This document shows positions 44,901 through 53,719 of a stretch of 64,000 nucleotides of DNA, piece by piece. The stretch spans positions 1,984,001-2,048,000 of the forward strand of contig NZ_AP024630.1 in assembly GCF_019976975.1 (NCBI RefSeq), given 5' to 3'. The position numbers and the translations under genes were made by a program. A model generated the notes under the pieces. It was given only the letters and a program-made list of their open reading frames with translations, did not search any database and had not been told where the DNA came from. Position 1 is the first letter of the stretch. Every line of letters starts with the position of its first letter. This DNA is from Arthrobacter sp. NtRootA1. Its GTDB lineage: Bacteria; Actinomycetota; Actinomycetes; Actinomycetales; Micrococcaceae.

Positions 44901-45748
44901 AGGACACGTCGTACCCGGTGCTGGTCGCCGAAAACATCACCGTCCGCTACCGGAAGGGCCGCCAGCATTTCACCGCGCTGGACAACGTCAACGTGCGCAT
45001 CCCCCACGCGGCAACCGTCGGGCTGGTAGGAGAGTCGGGTTCTGGAAAATCAACGCTGGCCAAAGCCATCCTGGGGCTCGTGCCTATCACCACCGGACGC
45101 ATAGAGCTACTGGGTCAGGACATCACCCACCTGAACGGCCGGCGCCGGCGGGGACTCGGGCGGTCCATTCAAGCCGTGTTCCAGGATCCGAATACCTCAC
45201 TGAACCCTTCCTTCACCGTAGGGCGGAGCCTCATTGAGCCGTTGAAGGCGCAGAACATGCTCGGCGACATCGATGTGGACGCGCGTGTGGCGGAGGTACT
45301 CACGGCCGTAGGCATGGAACCGGATGCCGCATCGCGGCAGCCCCGCCAGTTCTCCGGCGGGCAGAGGCAACGCATTTCCATAGCACGGGCGCTTATCACT
45401 AACCCACAAGTCGTCGTCTGCGACGAAGCTGTCAGCGCGCTGGACCTCTCCGTTCAGGCCCAAGTATTGAACCTCCTCACCGATCTGCAACGAGAGCGCG
45501 GACTGAGCTACCTGTTCATCAGCCACGACATGTCTGTAGTCAAGCACATCTGCCACGAAGTCACTGTGCTCTACCGCGGCACGATCAAGGAATCCGGCCC
45601 CACTCAGCAGATTACAACCCAGCCCGCCGACCCCTACACTAAAGCCCTCCTCCTGGCTGCCCCCATCGCCGACCCCGTCGTGCAGCGTCAGCGGCAACGG
45701 CCAACATCGGCCGTGCCGGCACCCAGCCGCACCTCTCTCATCAGCTGA
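44897..45748 (+). CDS. ABC transporter ATPase (DppF type)
   Basis: A 283-residue ATPase. Walker A is GESGSGKST, the Q-loop is AVFQDPNTSLNP, the signature is FSGGQRQRISIARAL, and Walker B is VVVCDEAVSALD. It overlaps the fusion gene by ATGA and pairs with its ATPase domain to drive import. The C terminus is short and lacks the Cys-rich tail, as is common for DppF partners. Confidence 0.88.
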   Translation: MKDTSYPVLVAENITVRYRKGRQHFTALDNVNVRIPHAATVGLVGESGSGKSTLAKAILGLVPITTGRIELLGQDITHLNGRRRRGLGRSIQAVFQDPNTSLNPSFTVGRSLIEPLKAQNMLGDIDVDARVAEVLTAVGMEPDAASRQPRQFSGGQRQRISIARALITNPQVVVCDEAVSALDLSVQAQVLNLLTDLQRERGLSYLFISHDMSVVKHICHEVTVLYRGTIKESGPTQQITTQPADPYTKALLLAAPIADPVVQRQRQRPTSAVPAPSRTSLIS

Positions 45749-45801
45749 TTCAACCTCCTGCAGTATCACGTCCCGGCCCGCGTCAAGAAAGACACTTCCT
45801 C

Positions 45802-46770
45802 ATGCCCGTTATCCCAGCCCTCCAAGCGATGCTCGCCAATATACCTGCCCAGGCGGATGCCCAGACGATGAGCCTCGAAGACCAGCGGAAAGCTGGCAAT
45901 GAAGGGGCTGCCGCCCTCGCGGCCGCCCTCGCTGAAGAGCCCCGTGACGTCGGTGCCGTCAGCACCGCCCAGATAGAGGTCGACGGCGGACACATCACCG
46001 TCCGCATCTACCAGCCTGCGACTCCAGGACCACACCCTATCCACCTCTACTACCACGGCGGTGGATGGATGTTCGGCACCATCGACGACCCCTTCGTTGA
46101 CATCCTGTGCCGCGAGCGAACCGCCATCGCCGGATATGTGAGCGTCGCCGTCGAGTACCGTCTGGCCCCCGAGCATAAATTCCCGGTCCCGCTCAACGAC
46201 TCCTATGCCGCGCTGGAATGGATTGTCGAGCACGCCGGAAAGTACGACGCCGATCCAACCCGCCTCACGCTCGGCGGAGGATCAGCAGGCGCGAACCTTG
46301 CTGCAGCTGTCGCGCTGAAGGCCCGGAACGAAAACGGACCAGCGATCACCTTCCAACTCCTGGAAGTACCCGCCCTGGATCTGACCGCGAGCAGCCCCTC
46401 AGTCGAGAAGTACGGGACGGGCGAGTACCCACTGTCCAGAACTGAGCTGCAGGCCTGCATCGAGGGTTACCTGGCGACGCCGGAGGACGCGACGAATGAG
46501 TATGCCTCCCCACTCCTTAGCGGGGATCTTTCTGGGCTGCCGCCTGCGCACATCATGACCTCCGAGTACGATCCCCTGCAGGACGACGGGGCCCGCTATG
46601 TCGACAGGCTCACCGCCGCAGGAAACCAGGCGACCCTCACAGTGGGTGCCGGCCACATCCACGGGTCATCGCAGTTCACCAAACTTCTCCCCGAAGCGGT
46701 CGCCTGGCGTGATGAGGCCATAGCGCAGCTCACCAGGCACGCAGATCACCGCTCCGCCACTCGGGCTTAG
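45802..46770 (+). CDS. HSL-family alpha/beta hydrolase (esterase family IV)
   Basis: A 322-residue esterase. HGGG is at 85-88, the nucleophile Ser161 is in LGGGSAG, and the acid and base lie in SEYDPLQDDG and AGHIHGSS. It is paralogous to the gene at 13112. It lies 53 bp after the ABC ATPase in the same orientation, so it is probably in the operon and acts on the imported compound inside the cell by removing acyl groups. Confidence 0.88.
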   Translation: MPVIPALQAMLANIPAQADAQTMSLEDQRKAGNEGAAALAAALAEEPRDVGAVSTAQIEVDGGHITVRIYQPATPGPHPIHLYYHGGGWMFGTIDDPFVDILCRERTAIAGYVSVAVEYRLAPEHKFPVPLNDSYAALEWIVEHAGKYDADPTRLTLGGGSAGANLAAAVALKARNENGPAITFQLLEVPALDLTASSPSVEKYGTGEYPLSRTELQACIEGYLATPEDATNEYASPLLSGDLSGLPPAHIMTSEYDPLQDDGARYVDRLTAAGNQATLTVGAGHIHGSSQFTKLLPEAVAWRDEAIAQLTRHADHRSATRA

Positions 46771-46799
46771 CCGGTTCACAGCTCAAGTTAGGACGTATC

Positions 46800-47756
46800 T
46801 TGGCCCTCACACCCGATGACCGATGGATCTGGGACTTTTGGCACATCCAGCATGACGACATCCACCACCTCTACTACCTCCAGGCGCCCAAGTCGCTCGG
46901 TGACCCTGAGCTTCGGCACCGCAACGCCACCATCGGGCATGCGACCTCCACGGACCTGCGTACGTGGACAGAACACGGCACGGTTCTGGTCCCGGGAGGT
47001 CCCGGGGCAGTCGACGCGACCGCAACATGGACCGGATCCATCGTCCGCGGCGATGATGGTATGTGGCGGATGTTCTACACAGGCTCCACCTTCCCGTCTC
47101 CAGATAACACCACGAACATCGAAGTGATCGCCATGGCGGTATCAACGGATCTCTACACCTGGACCAAGGACCCGTCTTTCGCACTCCACGCTGATCCGCG
47201 CTGGTACGAGACGCTCGGAACTTCCGACTGGCCCGAAGAGGCATGGCGTGACCCATGGGTCTACCGAGACAACAACGGTCAATGGCACATGCTCATCACA
47301 GCACGGGCCAACACGGGCGCATCCATAAATCGGGGCGTCGTCGCCCACGCCACCTCCCCGGACCTGCTGACCTGGACAGTGCAACCACCCCTCACTGACC
47401 CCATCCACGGATTCGCCCACCTCGAAGTCTTCCAAAAACTAGCTCTCAACGGGCAGGACCTGATCCTCTTCTCCGCCCACGAGCAGGTCATCTCCGAGGA
47501 CCGACGATTTGCCGGGGCAACTACCGGTACATGGGTCGCCCCTTGGGACGGGAACATCGCACTCGACCGCGCAAGCAACCTCAGCGACGCCGGTCTCTAC
47601 AGCGGACGCATCATCGACCACCACGGAAGCCCTGTCTTCCTGGCCTTTGAACTCCCGGACAGCACAGGTCCCTTCGTAGGCGGGATTTGCGACCCGATCC
47701 CCGTCGACGTCGCGGACGGCCGATTGATGTTGCCGCGCGAGGCAGGGATTCAGTAG
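46800..47756 (+). CDS. Five-bladed beta-propeller glycosidase, GH32/GH68-like
   Basis: A 318-residue single-domain protein with no signal. WIWDFWHIQ near the N terminus holds an Asp in the position of the GH32/GH68 nucleophile (compare VWDSW of GH68). EAWRDPWVY is the RDP motif and HLEVFQ offers the acid/base Glu. The TTG at 46800 follows TAGGAC. Clan GH-J enzymes cleave fructosyl or sucrose-type bonds. Next to esterases and an ABC importer, it may split an imported sugar core. GH43-type activity is the main alternative. Confidence 0.7.
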   Translation: MALTPDDRWIWDFWHIQHDDIHHLYYLQAPKSLGDPELRHRNATIGHATSTDLRTWTEHGTVLVPGGPGAVDATATWTGSIVRGDDGMWRMFYTGSTFPSPDNTTNIEVIAMAVSTDLYTWTKDPSFALHADPRWYETLGTSDWPEEAWRDPWVYRDNNGQWHMLITARANTGASINRGVVAHATSPDLLTWTVQPPLTDPIHGFAHLEVFQKLALNGQDLILFSAHEQVISEDRRFAGATTGTWVAPWDGNIALDRASNLSDAGLYSGRIIDHHGSPVFLAFELPDSTGPFVGGICDPIPVDVADGRLMLPREAGIQ

Positions 47757-48581
47757 ATGCCAACCACCCCGTCCGGCATGTACTGGGATAGCCATGGACC
47801 CCCCGACGGCCCTCCAGTCCTTCTCCTCGAGGGATACACCGGCCAGCTCATCGGATGGCGGGAAGGGTTCTGCGCCATGCTGTCTGCCAAGGGCCTGCGA
47901 GTCCTGCGCATGGATAACCGCGACATTGGACTCTCCCGGCACGAGCCGGAAGGCGCCACGTACACGATCGCGGACATGGCAGACGACGTCCGGGACGTCA
48001 TCGATTCAGCCGGCCTTGAGAAGGCGACCGTTGTCGGACAATCAATGGGCGGCTTGATCGCCCAGCATGTGGCCCTCAACCATCCGGACCGGGTCGCCGG
48101 CCTGGTACTTTTCTACACCACCCCGACCATCGCCGAGGTCAATGAGCGCGTCTTTCAGGGCGACGTCGTCATCCCCCAGACGCAAGCCGAAGCCATTGAG
48201 GTGTTCCTTTCGGGTAACAGGGACACGGCGTCGCCTGCATATGACTACGACGAAGAGGATCAACGCCTGCTCGCCAGCCAGATGTACCACCGCAATCCTG
48301 ACCAGTCCGGCGTACCCCGCCAGCGTCAAGCCGTGCGGCAGATGCCTGACATCAGTGACAGGCTCCCAGAGATCACAGTGCCCGTGGCGCTCATCCACGG
48401 ACGGGACGATGCCCTCATCTCGCACCAGGGTTCAGTTCGCATCGCCGAACAAATTCCTCAGGCCGAACTGCATCTATACCCCGGGCTGGGACACGAAATT
48501 GCCCGACCTCTCTGGCCCGACTTCGTGGCGACCATAGAAAGAACAGTCAAGAGGGCAGGTGAGCACCACTGTTTCGAGTAG
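47757..48581 (+). CDS. Alpha/beta hydrolase
   Basis: A 274-residue alpha/beta hydrolase whose ATG follows directly on the TAG of the glycosidase gene, so translation is coupled. The nucleophile is Ser in VVGQSMGGL (about residue 98), Asp in IHGRDDALI and His in GLGHEIARP. LLLEGYTGQLIGW replaces the usual HG oxyanion motif with EGY, as in a subgroup of esterases. It is the third esterase candidate of the operon. Confidence 0.85.
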   Translation: MPTTPSGMYWDSHGPPDGPPVLLLEGYTGQLIGWREGFCAMLSAKGLRVLRMDNRDIGLSRHEPEGATYTIADMADDVRDVIDSAGLEKATVVGQSMGGLIAQHVALNHPDRVAGLVLFYTTPTIAEVNERVFQGDVVIPQTQAEAIEVFLSGNRDTASPAYDYDEEDQRLLASQMYHRNPDQSGVPRQRQAVRQMPDISDRLPEITVPVALIHGRDDALISHQGSVRIAEQIPQAELHLYPGLGHEIARPLWPDFVATIERTVKRAGEHHCFE

Positions 48582-48732
48582 CTCCGACCGCATAGTCCGC
48601 GAAGTTGCGGTCGTACGCGACGTGATAATCGGACTTGAAACGCTAAACGTCGCACATAATAGTAGGACCTGCCGCGATGGAGAGGACTGTCGAGTTCCCG
48701 AAATCGCGGCCCAGCCGACCGGAAGAAGGACA

Positions 48733-49797
48733 TTGGCGCGCCCCACACTGATCGACGTTGCCCGTCGTGCAGGTCTGTCCCCCACAGCGGCTTCGCTCAT
48801 TCTGAATAACAAGCCCAGCCGGCTCTCGGCGGATGCTGCCGAACGGGTCAGGAGTGCAGCACGTGAGTTGGGCTATCGACCTAACATGGCAGCCCGCAGC
48901 TTAAGGACAAAAAGCCAAACAATTGGCTTCGTGTCGGACTTCATCACGTTGGCAGGCTTTGGTGGCCAGCTGATTCATGGGGCGATGCTGGAGGCGCGCA
49001 AGACCGGACACGTGCTGCTCATCACCGAGACGGGGCAGGACCCGATGGTGCCTCAGGCTATAGCTGAACCTGGGGTCGAGCACCTGGAACCCAGTGATGA
49101 GTCTGCGGCCATTAACGCTTTGCTGGACCGTTTGCCAGAGGGAATCGTATATGCGACCGTCCGGTCTCAACCGGTTAACGTCCCCGAAGCTGCCCGCTCC
49201 GTCCCTCTCGTCCTTCTCAACGCTTCCAGTTCGGGGGAACCCGCCTGCAGCGTCCTTCCTGATGAGTATGCCGGTGGCAGATCAATGGCCGGGCTACTCC
49301 TTGACAACGCCTTTTCCGACGGGATTGCGCTTGTGGGGGGTTCGCGAACCGCGGCCCACGACACGGCGAGCACGCCAGCAGTATCCCGACGAATCGATGG
49401 CATATTCTCCGTATTTGACGAGCATGGCGTTGTTCCGCTGGCCCAGATAGATTGTTCTATCTGGGATCCTCAGGCTGGGTACACGGCGGTGAGGACCTTG
49501 ATCGACGCCAGGGTGCCATTCAGTGCACTCCTTTGTCTGAATGACCGGCTGGCTTTCGGCGCATACCAGGCCCTCGCCGAGGCCGGCATGCAAGTACCCG
49601 GGGACGTTTCAGTAGTGTCCTTCGACGATGACCCGCTCGCCTCATTCATGCGGCCCCAGCTCACAACTGTAGGCCTGCCCTTCAGGAAAATGGGCGAGTT
49701 GGCTGTACAGCTGCTTCTGGACCCGAATGCAGAGAAAAGGGAACACCTCGTCACAATGCCGGTGCAGCTCCGCGGCTCTCTTCGCCTACGGGCCTGA
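48733..49797 (+). CDS. LacI-family regulator
   Basis: A 354-residue LacI protein if started at the TTG at 48733, which has AAGGA upstream. The frame stays open to an ATG-like start at 48559 that overlaps the hydrolase gene and would add 58 non-family residues. The HTH is TLIDVARRAGLSPTAASLIL and the effector domain is complete, ending VSVVSFDDDPLASFMRPQLTT. It is a close relative of the LacI at 39129 and may bind the same operators. Confidence 0.82.
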   Translation: MARPTLIDVARRAGLSPTAASLILNNKPSRLSADAAERVRSAARELGYRPNMAARSLRTKSQTIGFVSDFITLAGFGGQLIHGAMLEARKTGHVLLITETGQDPMVPQAIAEPGVEHLEPSDESAAINALLDRLPEGIVYATVRSQPVNVPEAARSVPLVLLNASSSGEPACSVLPDEYAGGRSMAGLLLDNAFSDGIALVGGSRTAAHDTASTPAVSRRIDGIFSVFDEHGVVPLAQIDCSIWDPQAGYTAVRTLIDARVPFSALLCLNDRLAFGAYQALAEAGMQVPGDVSVVSFDDDPLASFMRPQLTTVGLPFRKMGELAVQLLLDPNAEKREHLVTMPVQLRGSLRLRA

Positions 49798-50180
49798 ACA
49801 CGATCTGATTGCCCTGCCGCAAACAGAAGAACCGAGGCCTGGAAGAACCCGGTCCACGTTGCGGGGTTCAGGAGTTCCTTCGCCTGAGTAGCTCGGTTGC
49901 CGGACTACGGAGACTAGGGTTAGGCAGGGACTGGTTATCCTGTGTTCATCACGCTGGCCTTGGTGCTGCTCAGGGCCAAGTGGATTCCGCCCACGGTTTT
50001 TTCGACGCTTCGAAGTGAGCGTGCTGACCTCTGTGGTGCAACCAGGGCCATTACGCCGGGCAAAGGACTATCGACAGTTGAGGAATTGGGTCTTTGACGT
50101 GGTGGCTGGGCTCAGGGGCTGAGCCCAGCCACCACGTGTTGTCAGACCAACGGCGTGTGTTTCAGCGTCACAAGCGGTTG
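49798..50180. other. Gene-free convergent gap
   Basis: These 383 bp lie between the LacI gene and the opposing esterase. No gene was recognised; the only structure is the hairpin at 50097-50137. Confidence 0.65.
50097..50137. terminator. Perfect 19-bp hairpin terminator
   Basis: Arms 50097-50115 and 50119-50137 are perfectly complementary with a GGG apex. It lies 44 bp beyond the esterase stop codon. Confidence 0.8.
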
Positions 50181-51572
50181 TTAGCGGAGGAAGCTAATGA
50201 CGCTGGTGCGCAGGTTGGTTGTGGCGCCGAGGGTGTACTGCTGGTCCTGGTTGGGTTGTCCGAGGTCCACGGTGACGGTGATCCGGCCGGTGCTGTCGGA
50301 ACTGAGGGTTGTGGGCGCGCCGTTGACCAGTACCGTGACGGGTTTGTTCCTGCGGAAAATAGGGGGCGTGGTGATCCTGGTGGTGCCGCTGCCGGTGATG
50401 GTGAGTCCGGTGTTGCTGGCACTACGCAGGTCCAGGAATTCTGCGGCCCGGTCCGGATCGGCGGTGATTGACCAGTCAAAGACATTGAAGGCCGGTGCAG
50501 GGGAACGGTAATCAAAGGTGGCTGGCGCCGGTGTGTTTTTGGCGAAGACCTCCGTGAACCGGGGCAGTGTGTCTGCGATCTCCTGTTTGACCATCGCCGG
50601 GCTGTGGCAGCCCCAGTCGTAGGTGGCGTACTTGTGCGGGATGCCCTGGCTAACAAGGGTGTTGTGCAGGCTTTGCGTCTCCGGCAGGATAATTCCCGAC
50701 TCCACTGGGCAGGCACCCGACGGGATCGGGTCGGCTACCTCGCTTGCGCCCAGCACGCCGTTGCCGGTGTAGAGCTGGACATCCACGGTGCGCAGGTTTG
50801 CCGCGATGTCCACAGGGTTGTGTCCGCGCCAGTTGACCTCGTTCGTTGCCCGGGGTCCGTAGATGGAATCCGGGATCGCCGTATCCAGGACGGGGCTGAC
50901 TGTGTGCACGGCGGCACCGGGGAGCCAGTTGGTATCCACGGCCCCGGAAAGGCTGGACGCTGCCACGAACAGATCAGGGTGCCGGGCAGCAAGCATCAGC
51001 GTGCCGTAACCGCCCATCGAAAAGCCGAGGACGGCGCGGTGGGCTCGGTCCTTCAGGGTGCGGAAGTTCGCATCGATCAGCGGTATCAGCTGCTGGGTCG
51101 TGAACGTCTCGTACATCGGTGGGCCCCCTGCGCCGTTGTTGAACCAGTCACTCCAGTACCCCGACTTCCCACTTGGCGACACGACGATCGAATCGTAGGA
51201 GTCAGTCAGTGCCTCCCCGTTGAACATTGTTCTGAGCTGGGTCTGGTCACCGTATGTACCGTTGAGGTAGTAGGTGACGGGCCAGTTGCGGGAGGTATCT
51301 TCGCCGTACCCGTTTGGCAGCATCACCTCCACCTGGACCGGTGCCGTGAACGAAGGCGAATTGACCGTCAGCTCCAGGCTGCGCTCAGTGAGCCACTTCT
51401 GCCCAATGATCGTCGCTCCTGAAACAGCTGTCGTGGCGGGTGCAGGCGGTAGATCCGCGGCGGACGAAACCGGGGCCGACACCAACGTGGAGTTCAGACA
51501 CAGGACAGCGCTTAGCGTTATCCCCAGAATGCCCATGCGGGCACTACTAACGGAACGAGGTTGCAGATGCAT
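50181..51572 (-). CDS. Secreted esterase, antigen-85-like fold (copy 1)
   Basis: A 463-residue secreted protein. A signal peptide (MHLQPRSVSSARMGILGITL onward, cleaved near SSA-ADL) precedes an alpha/beta hydrolase domain with YYLNGTYGDQ and the nucleophile Ser185 in LGFSMGGYG, as in the antigen 85/esterase D group. A C-terminal beta-rich domain of about 110 residues follows (from PAPATFDYRS). AGGAG precedes the ATG. It is a mosaic duplicate of the gene at 51714. Extracellular ester or acyl-transfer chemistry is likely. Confidence 0.85.
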   Translation of the reverse strand: MHLQPRSVSSARMGILGITLSAVLCLNSTLVSAPVSSAADLPPAPATTAVSGATIIGQKWLTERSLELTVNSPSFTAPVQVEVMLPNGYGEDTSRNWPVTYYLNGTYGDQTQLRTMFNGEALTDSYDSIVVSPSGKSGYWSDWFNNGAGGPPMYETFTTQQLIPLIDANFRTLKDRAHRAVLGFSMGGYGTLMLAARHPDLFVAASSLSGAVDTNWLPGAAVHTVSPVLDTAIPDSIYGPRATNEVNWRGHNPVDIAANLRTVDVQLYTGNGVLGASEVADPIPSGACPVESGIILPETQSLHNTLVSQGIPHKYATYDWGCHSPAMVKQEIADTLPRFTEVFAKNTPAPATFDYRSPAPAFNVFDWSITADPDRAAEFLDLRSASNTGLTITGSGTTRITTPPIFRRNKPVTVLVNGAPTTLSSDSTGRITVTVDLGQPNQDQQYTLGATTNLRTSVISFLR

Positions 51573-51623
51573 TGAATATTCTCCTAAGCGACATTGGGAA
51601 GGACATGATGTTCGTTGTTACGA

Positions 51624-51658
51624 GTGGCGGAAGGGCGAGGGACACGCCCTTCCGCCAC
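51624..51658. terminator. Hairpin between the two esterase copies
   Basis: A perfect 14-bp stem (51624-51637 with 51645-51658) with a 7-base loop separates the tandem esterase genes, so copy 1 probably has some independent transcription. Confidence 0.75.
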
Positions 51659-51713
51659 GTATCTGGACTCACCACCAATCAACAGGAACGGGTTCCAGTG
51701 GGTGTGAGGGTTG

Positions 51714-53099
51714 TTAGCGGAGGAAGCTAATGACGCTGGTGCGCAGGTTGGTTGTGGCGCCGAGGGTGTACTGCTGGTCCTGGCTGGGTTGGCCGAGGTC
51801 CACGGTGACGGTGATCCGGCCGGTGCTGTCGGAACTGAGGGTTGTGGGCGCGCCGTTGACCAGTACCGTGACGGGTTTGTTCCTGCGGAAAATAGGGGGC
51901 GTGGTGATCCTGGTGGTGCCGCTGCCGGTGATGGTGAGTCCGGTGTTGCTGGCACTACGCAGGTCCAGGAATTCTGCGGCCCGGTCCGGATCGGCGGTGA
52001 TTGACCAGTCAAAGACATTGAAGGCCGGTGCAGGGGAACGGTAATCAAAGGTGGCTGGCGCCGGTGTGTTTTTGGCGAAGACCTCCGTGAACCGGGGCAG
52101 TGTCTCTGCGATCTCCTGTTTGAACATCGCCGGGCTGTGGCAGCCCCAGTCGTAGGTGGCGTACTTGTGCGGGATGCCCTGGCTAACAAGGGTGTTGTGC
52201 AGGCTTTGCGTCTCCGGCAGGATAATTCCCGACTCCAGCGCGCAGCCGGATGGGGCGGTAGGGTCGGTCACCTCGCTTGCGCCCAGCACGCCGTTGCCGG
52301 TGTAGAGCTGGACATCCACGGTGCGCAGGTTTGCCGCGATGTCCACAGGGTTGTGTCCGCGCCAGTTGACCTCGTTCGTTGCCCGGGGTCCGTAGATGGA
52401 ATCCGGGATCGCCGTATCCAGGACGGGGCTGACTGTGTGCACGGCGGCACCGGGGAGCCAGTTGGTATCCACGGCCCCGGAAAGGCTGGACGCTGCCACG
52501 AACAGATCAGGGTGCCGGGCAGCAAGCATCAGCGTGCCGTAACCGCCCATCGAATCTCCGAGGACGGCGCGGTGGGCGCGGTCCTTCAGGGTGCGGAAGT
52601 TCGCATCGATCAGCGGTATCAGCTGCTGGGTCGTGAACGTCTCGTACATCGGCGGGCCCCCTGCGCCGTTGTTGAACCAGTCACTCCAGTACCCCGCGTT
52701 ACCACTAGGCGAGACAATAATGGAGGCGTAAGAGGATGTCAGGGCCTCACCGTTGTAAGCTGTGCGGAACAAAGTCTGGTCATGATGCGTCCCGTTCAAG
52801 TAGTAGGTGACGGGCCAGTTGCGGGAGGTATCTTCGCCGTACCCGTTTGGCAGCATCACCTCCACCTGGACCGGTGCCGTGAACGAAGGCGAATTGACCG
52901 TCAGCTCCAGGCTGCGCTCAGTGAGCCACTTCTGCCCAATGATCGTCGCTCCTGAAACAGCTGTCGTGGCGGGTGCGGGCGGAAGATCCTCAGCCGCCGA
53001 AGGTGGAGCAGAGAACAAGGCGGCGCTCAGTCCAAGGACCGCGGCCACCCCGATCCCGTGCACACGGGCACCATGAACAGATCGAAAGTGCAGATGCAT
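51714..53099 (-). CDS. Secreted esterase, antigen-85-like fold (copy 2)
   Basis: A 461-residue paralogue of copy 1, with a signal peptide beginning MHLHFRSVHGARVHGIGVAA. The nucleophile motif is GDSMGG (Ser183), where copy 1 has GFSMGG. Most of the 1.4 kb is nearly identical in DNA to copy 1, but the segment before the nucleophile (52690-52801) is strongly diverged. GGAG precedes the ATG at 53099; an in-frame start at 53168 lengthens the leader and is less likely. It probably acts outside the cell on an ester substrate. Confidence 0.85.
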   Translation of the reverse strand: MHLHFRSVHGARVHGIGVAAVLGLSAALFSAPPSAAEDLPPAPATTAVSGATIIGQKWLTERSLELTVNSPSFTAPVQVEVMLPNGYGEDTSRNWPVTYYLNGTHHDQTLFRTAYNGEALTSSYASIIVSPSGNAGYWSDWFNNGAGGPPMYETFTTQQLIPLIDANFRTLKDRAHRAVLGDSMGGYGTLMLAARHPDLFVAASSLSGAVDTNWLPGAAVHTVSPVLDTAIPDSIYGPRATNEVNWRGHNPVDIAANLRTVDVQLYTGNGVLGASEVTDPTAPSGCALESGIILPETQSLHNTLVSQGIPHKYATYDWGCHSPAMFKQEIAETLPRFTEVFAKNTPAPATFDYRSPAPAFNVFDWSITADPDRAAEFLDLRSASNTGLTITGSGTTRITTPPIFRRNKPVTVLVNGAPTTLSSDSTGRITVTVDLGQPSQDQQYTLGATTNLRTSVISFLR

Positions 53100-53514
53100 T
53101 GAATTTTTCTCCAAGACAACGTCGGGATGGAAATCGGGACCTGCCGGCTTTGATGACCTCATAGTCAAGCGTCGTCGGTGTTAAATCCTTTTATCAAAGC
53201 TAAGTTCGCGCTGTTGGCCTGTCAAGACCTCAGGATCACCCTCCGTGAAGCCGCGAAGGGGTTAGGGGTGCGCTCGGAGTCAACAAACGTCGCTACGGTC
53301 ACGTACCTGTTAGGGGGAACAATCCTTCGGAGGATCCTTGGGGGATGGGCATTAGGAGATCCCGCCGGGGGTGGCCGCTCAGCACTTGTCCGACTGGGGG
53401 CTATCACAGTGCATTACGCAGTCGGGAGCCCATGCCAGTCGTGATGTGAGCAACACTGCTACGCCGGTTGTGTCCTGGAGTTCTCGAAGGAGGCGTGGGA
53501 TCCGGGGCGATCGT

Positions 53515-53551
53515 CAGTCGACCCTCGCCCCCGACGGGCGAGGGTCGACTG
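53515..53551. terminator. Perfect 16-bp hairpin
   Basis: Arms 53515-53530 and 53536-53551 are perfectly complementary with a 5-base loop. No recognised gene ends directly before it on either strand. Confidence 0.7.
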
Positions 53552-53648
53552 GAGGCGCCTATGTGCAGGGCCAAAAAGGTCTGGCAAGTCTTTACAGTGC
53601 GCGTGGGAAGTTCCGCCTTGACAACAACGAGTGATTGAGCGGATCCTG

Positions 53649-53664
53649 GCTAAATCCATTTAAC
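53649..53664. promoter_or_regulatory. GCTAAA-type LacI operator
   Basis: GCTAAATCCATTTAAC differs from the palindrome at 39057 only in the central bases and one arm position, and from 40226 only at base 15. It lies 56 bp upstream of a small open frame. Confidence 0.6.
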
Positions 53665-53719
53665 ACATTCGCGCGGAGCACCGCTGCCGCGTGTATAGTC
53701 CGAGGAAGTATTGAAAATA

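Larger units (their letters stand above)
53100..53719. other. 620-bp intergenic region
   Basis: No convincing gene was found. A degenerate GCTAAA-type site, GTTAAATCCTTTTATC (53180-53195), lies about 80 bp upstream of the copy 2 esterase. A strong hairpin (53515-53551) and a clear GCTAAATCCATTTAAC site (53649-53664) follow. TATAGT at 53694-53699 may be a -10 box for the small gene at 53720. Confidence 0.6.

Noticed and set aside
50604..51422. Plus-strand 272-codon frame, repeated at 52137-52955
   Set aside because: Its repetition only reflects the duplicated esterase genes on the other strand.
53178..53444. Plus-strand 88-codon frame
   Set aside because: It starts inside a probable operator region with no ribosome site and has no recognisable features.
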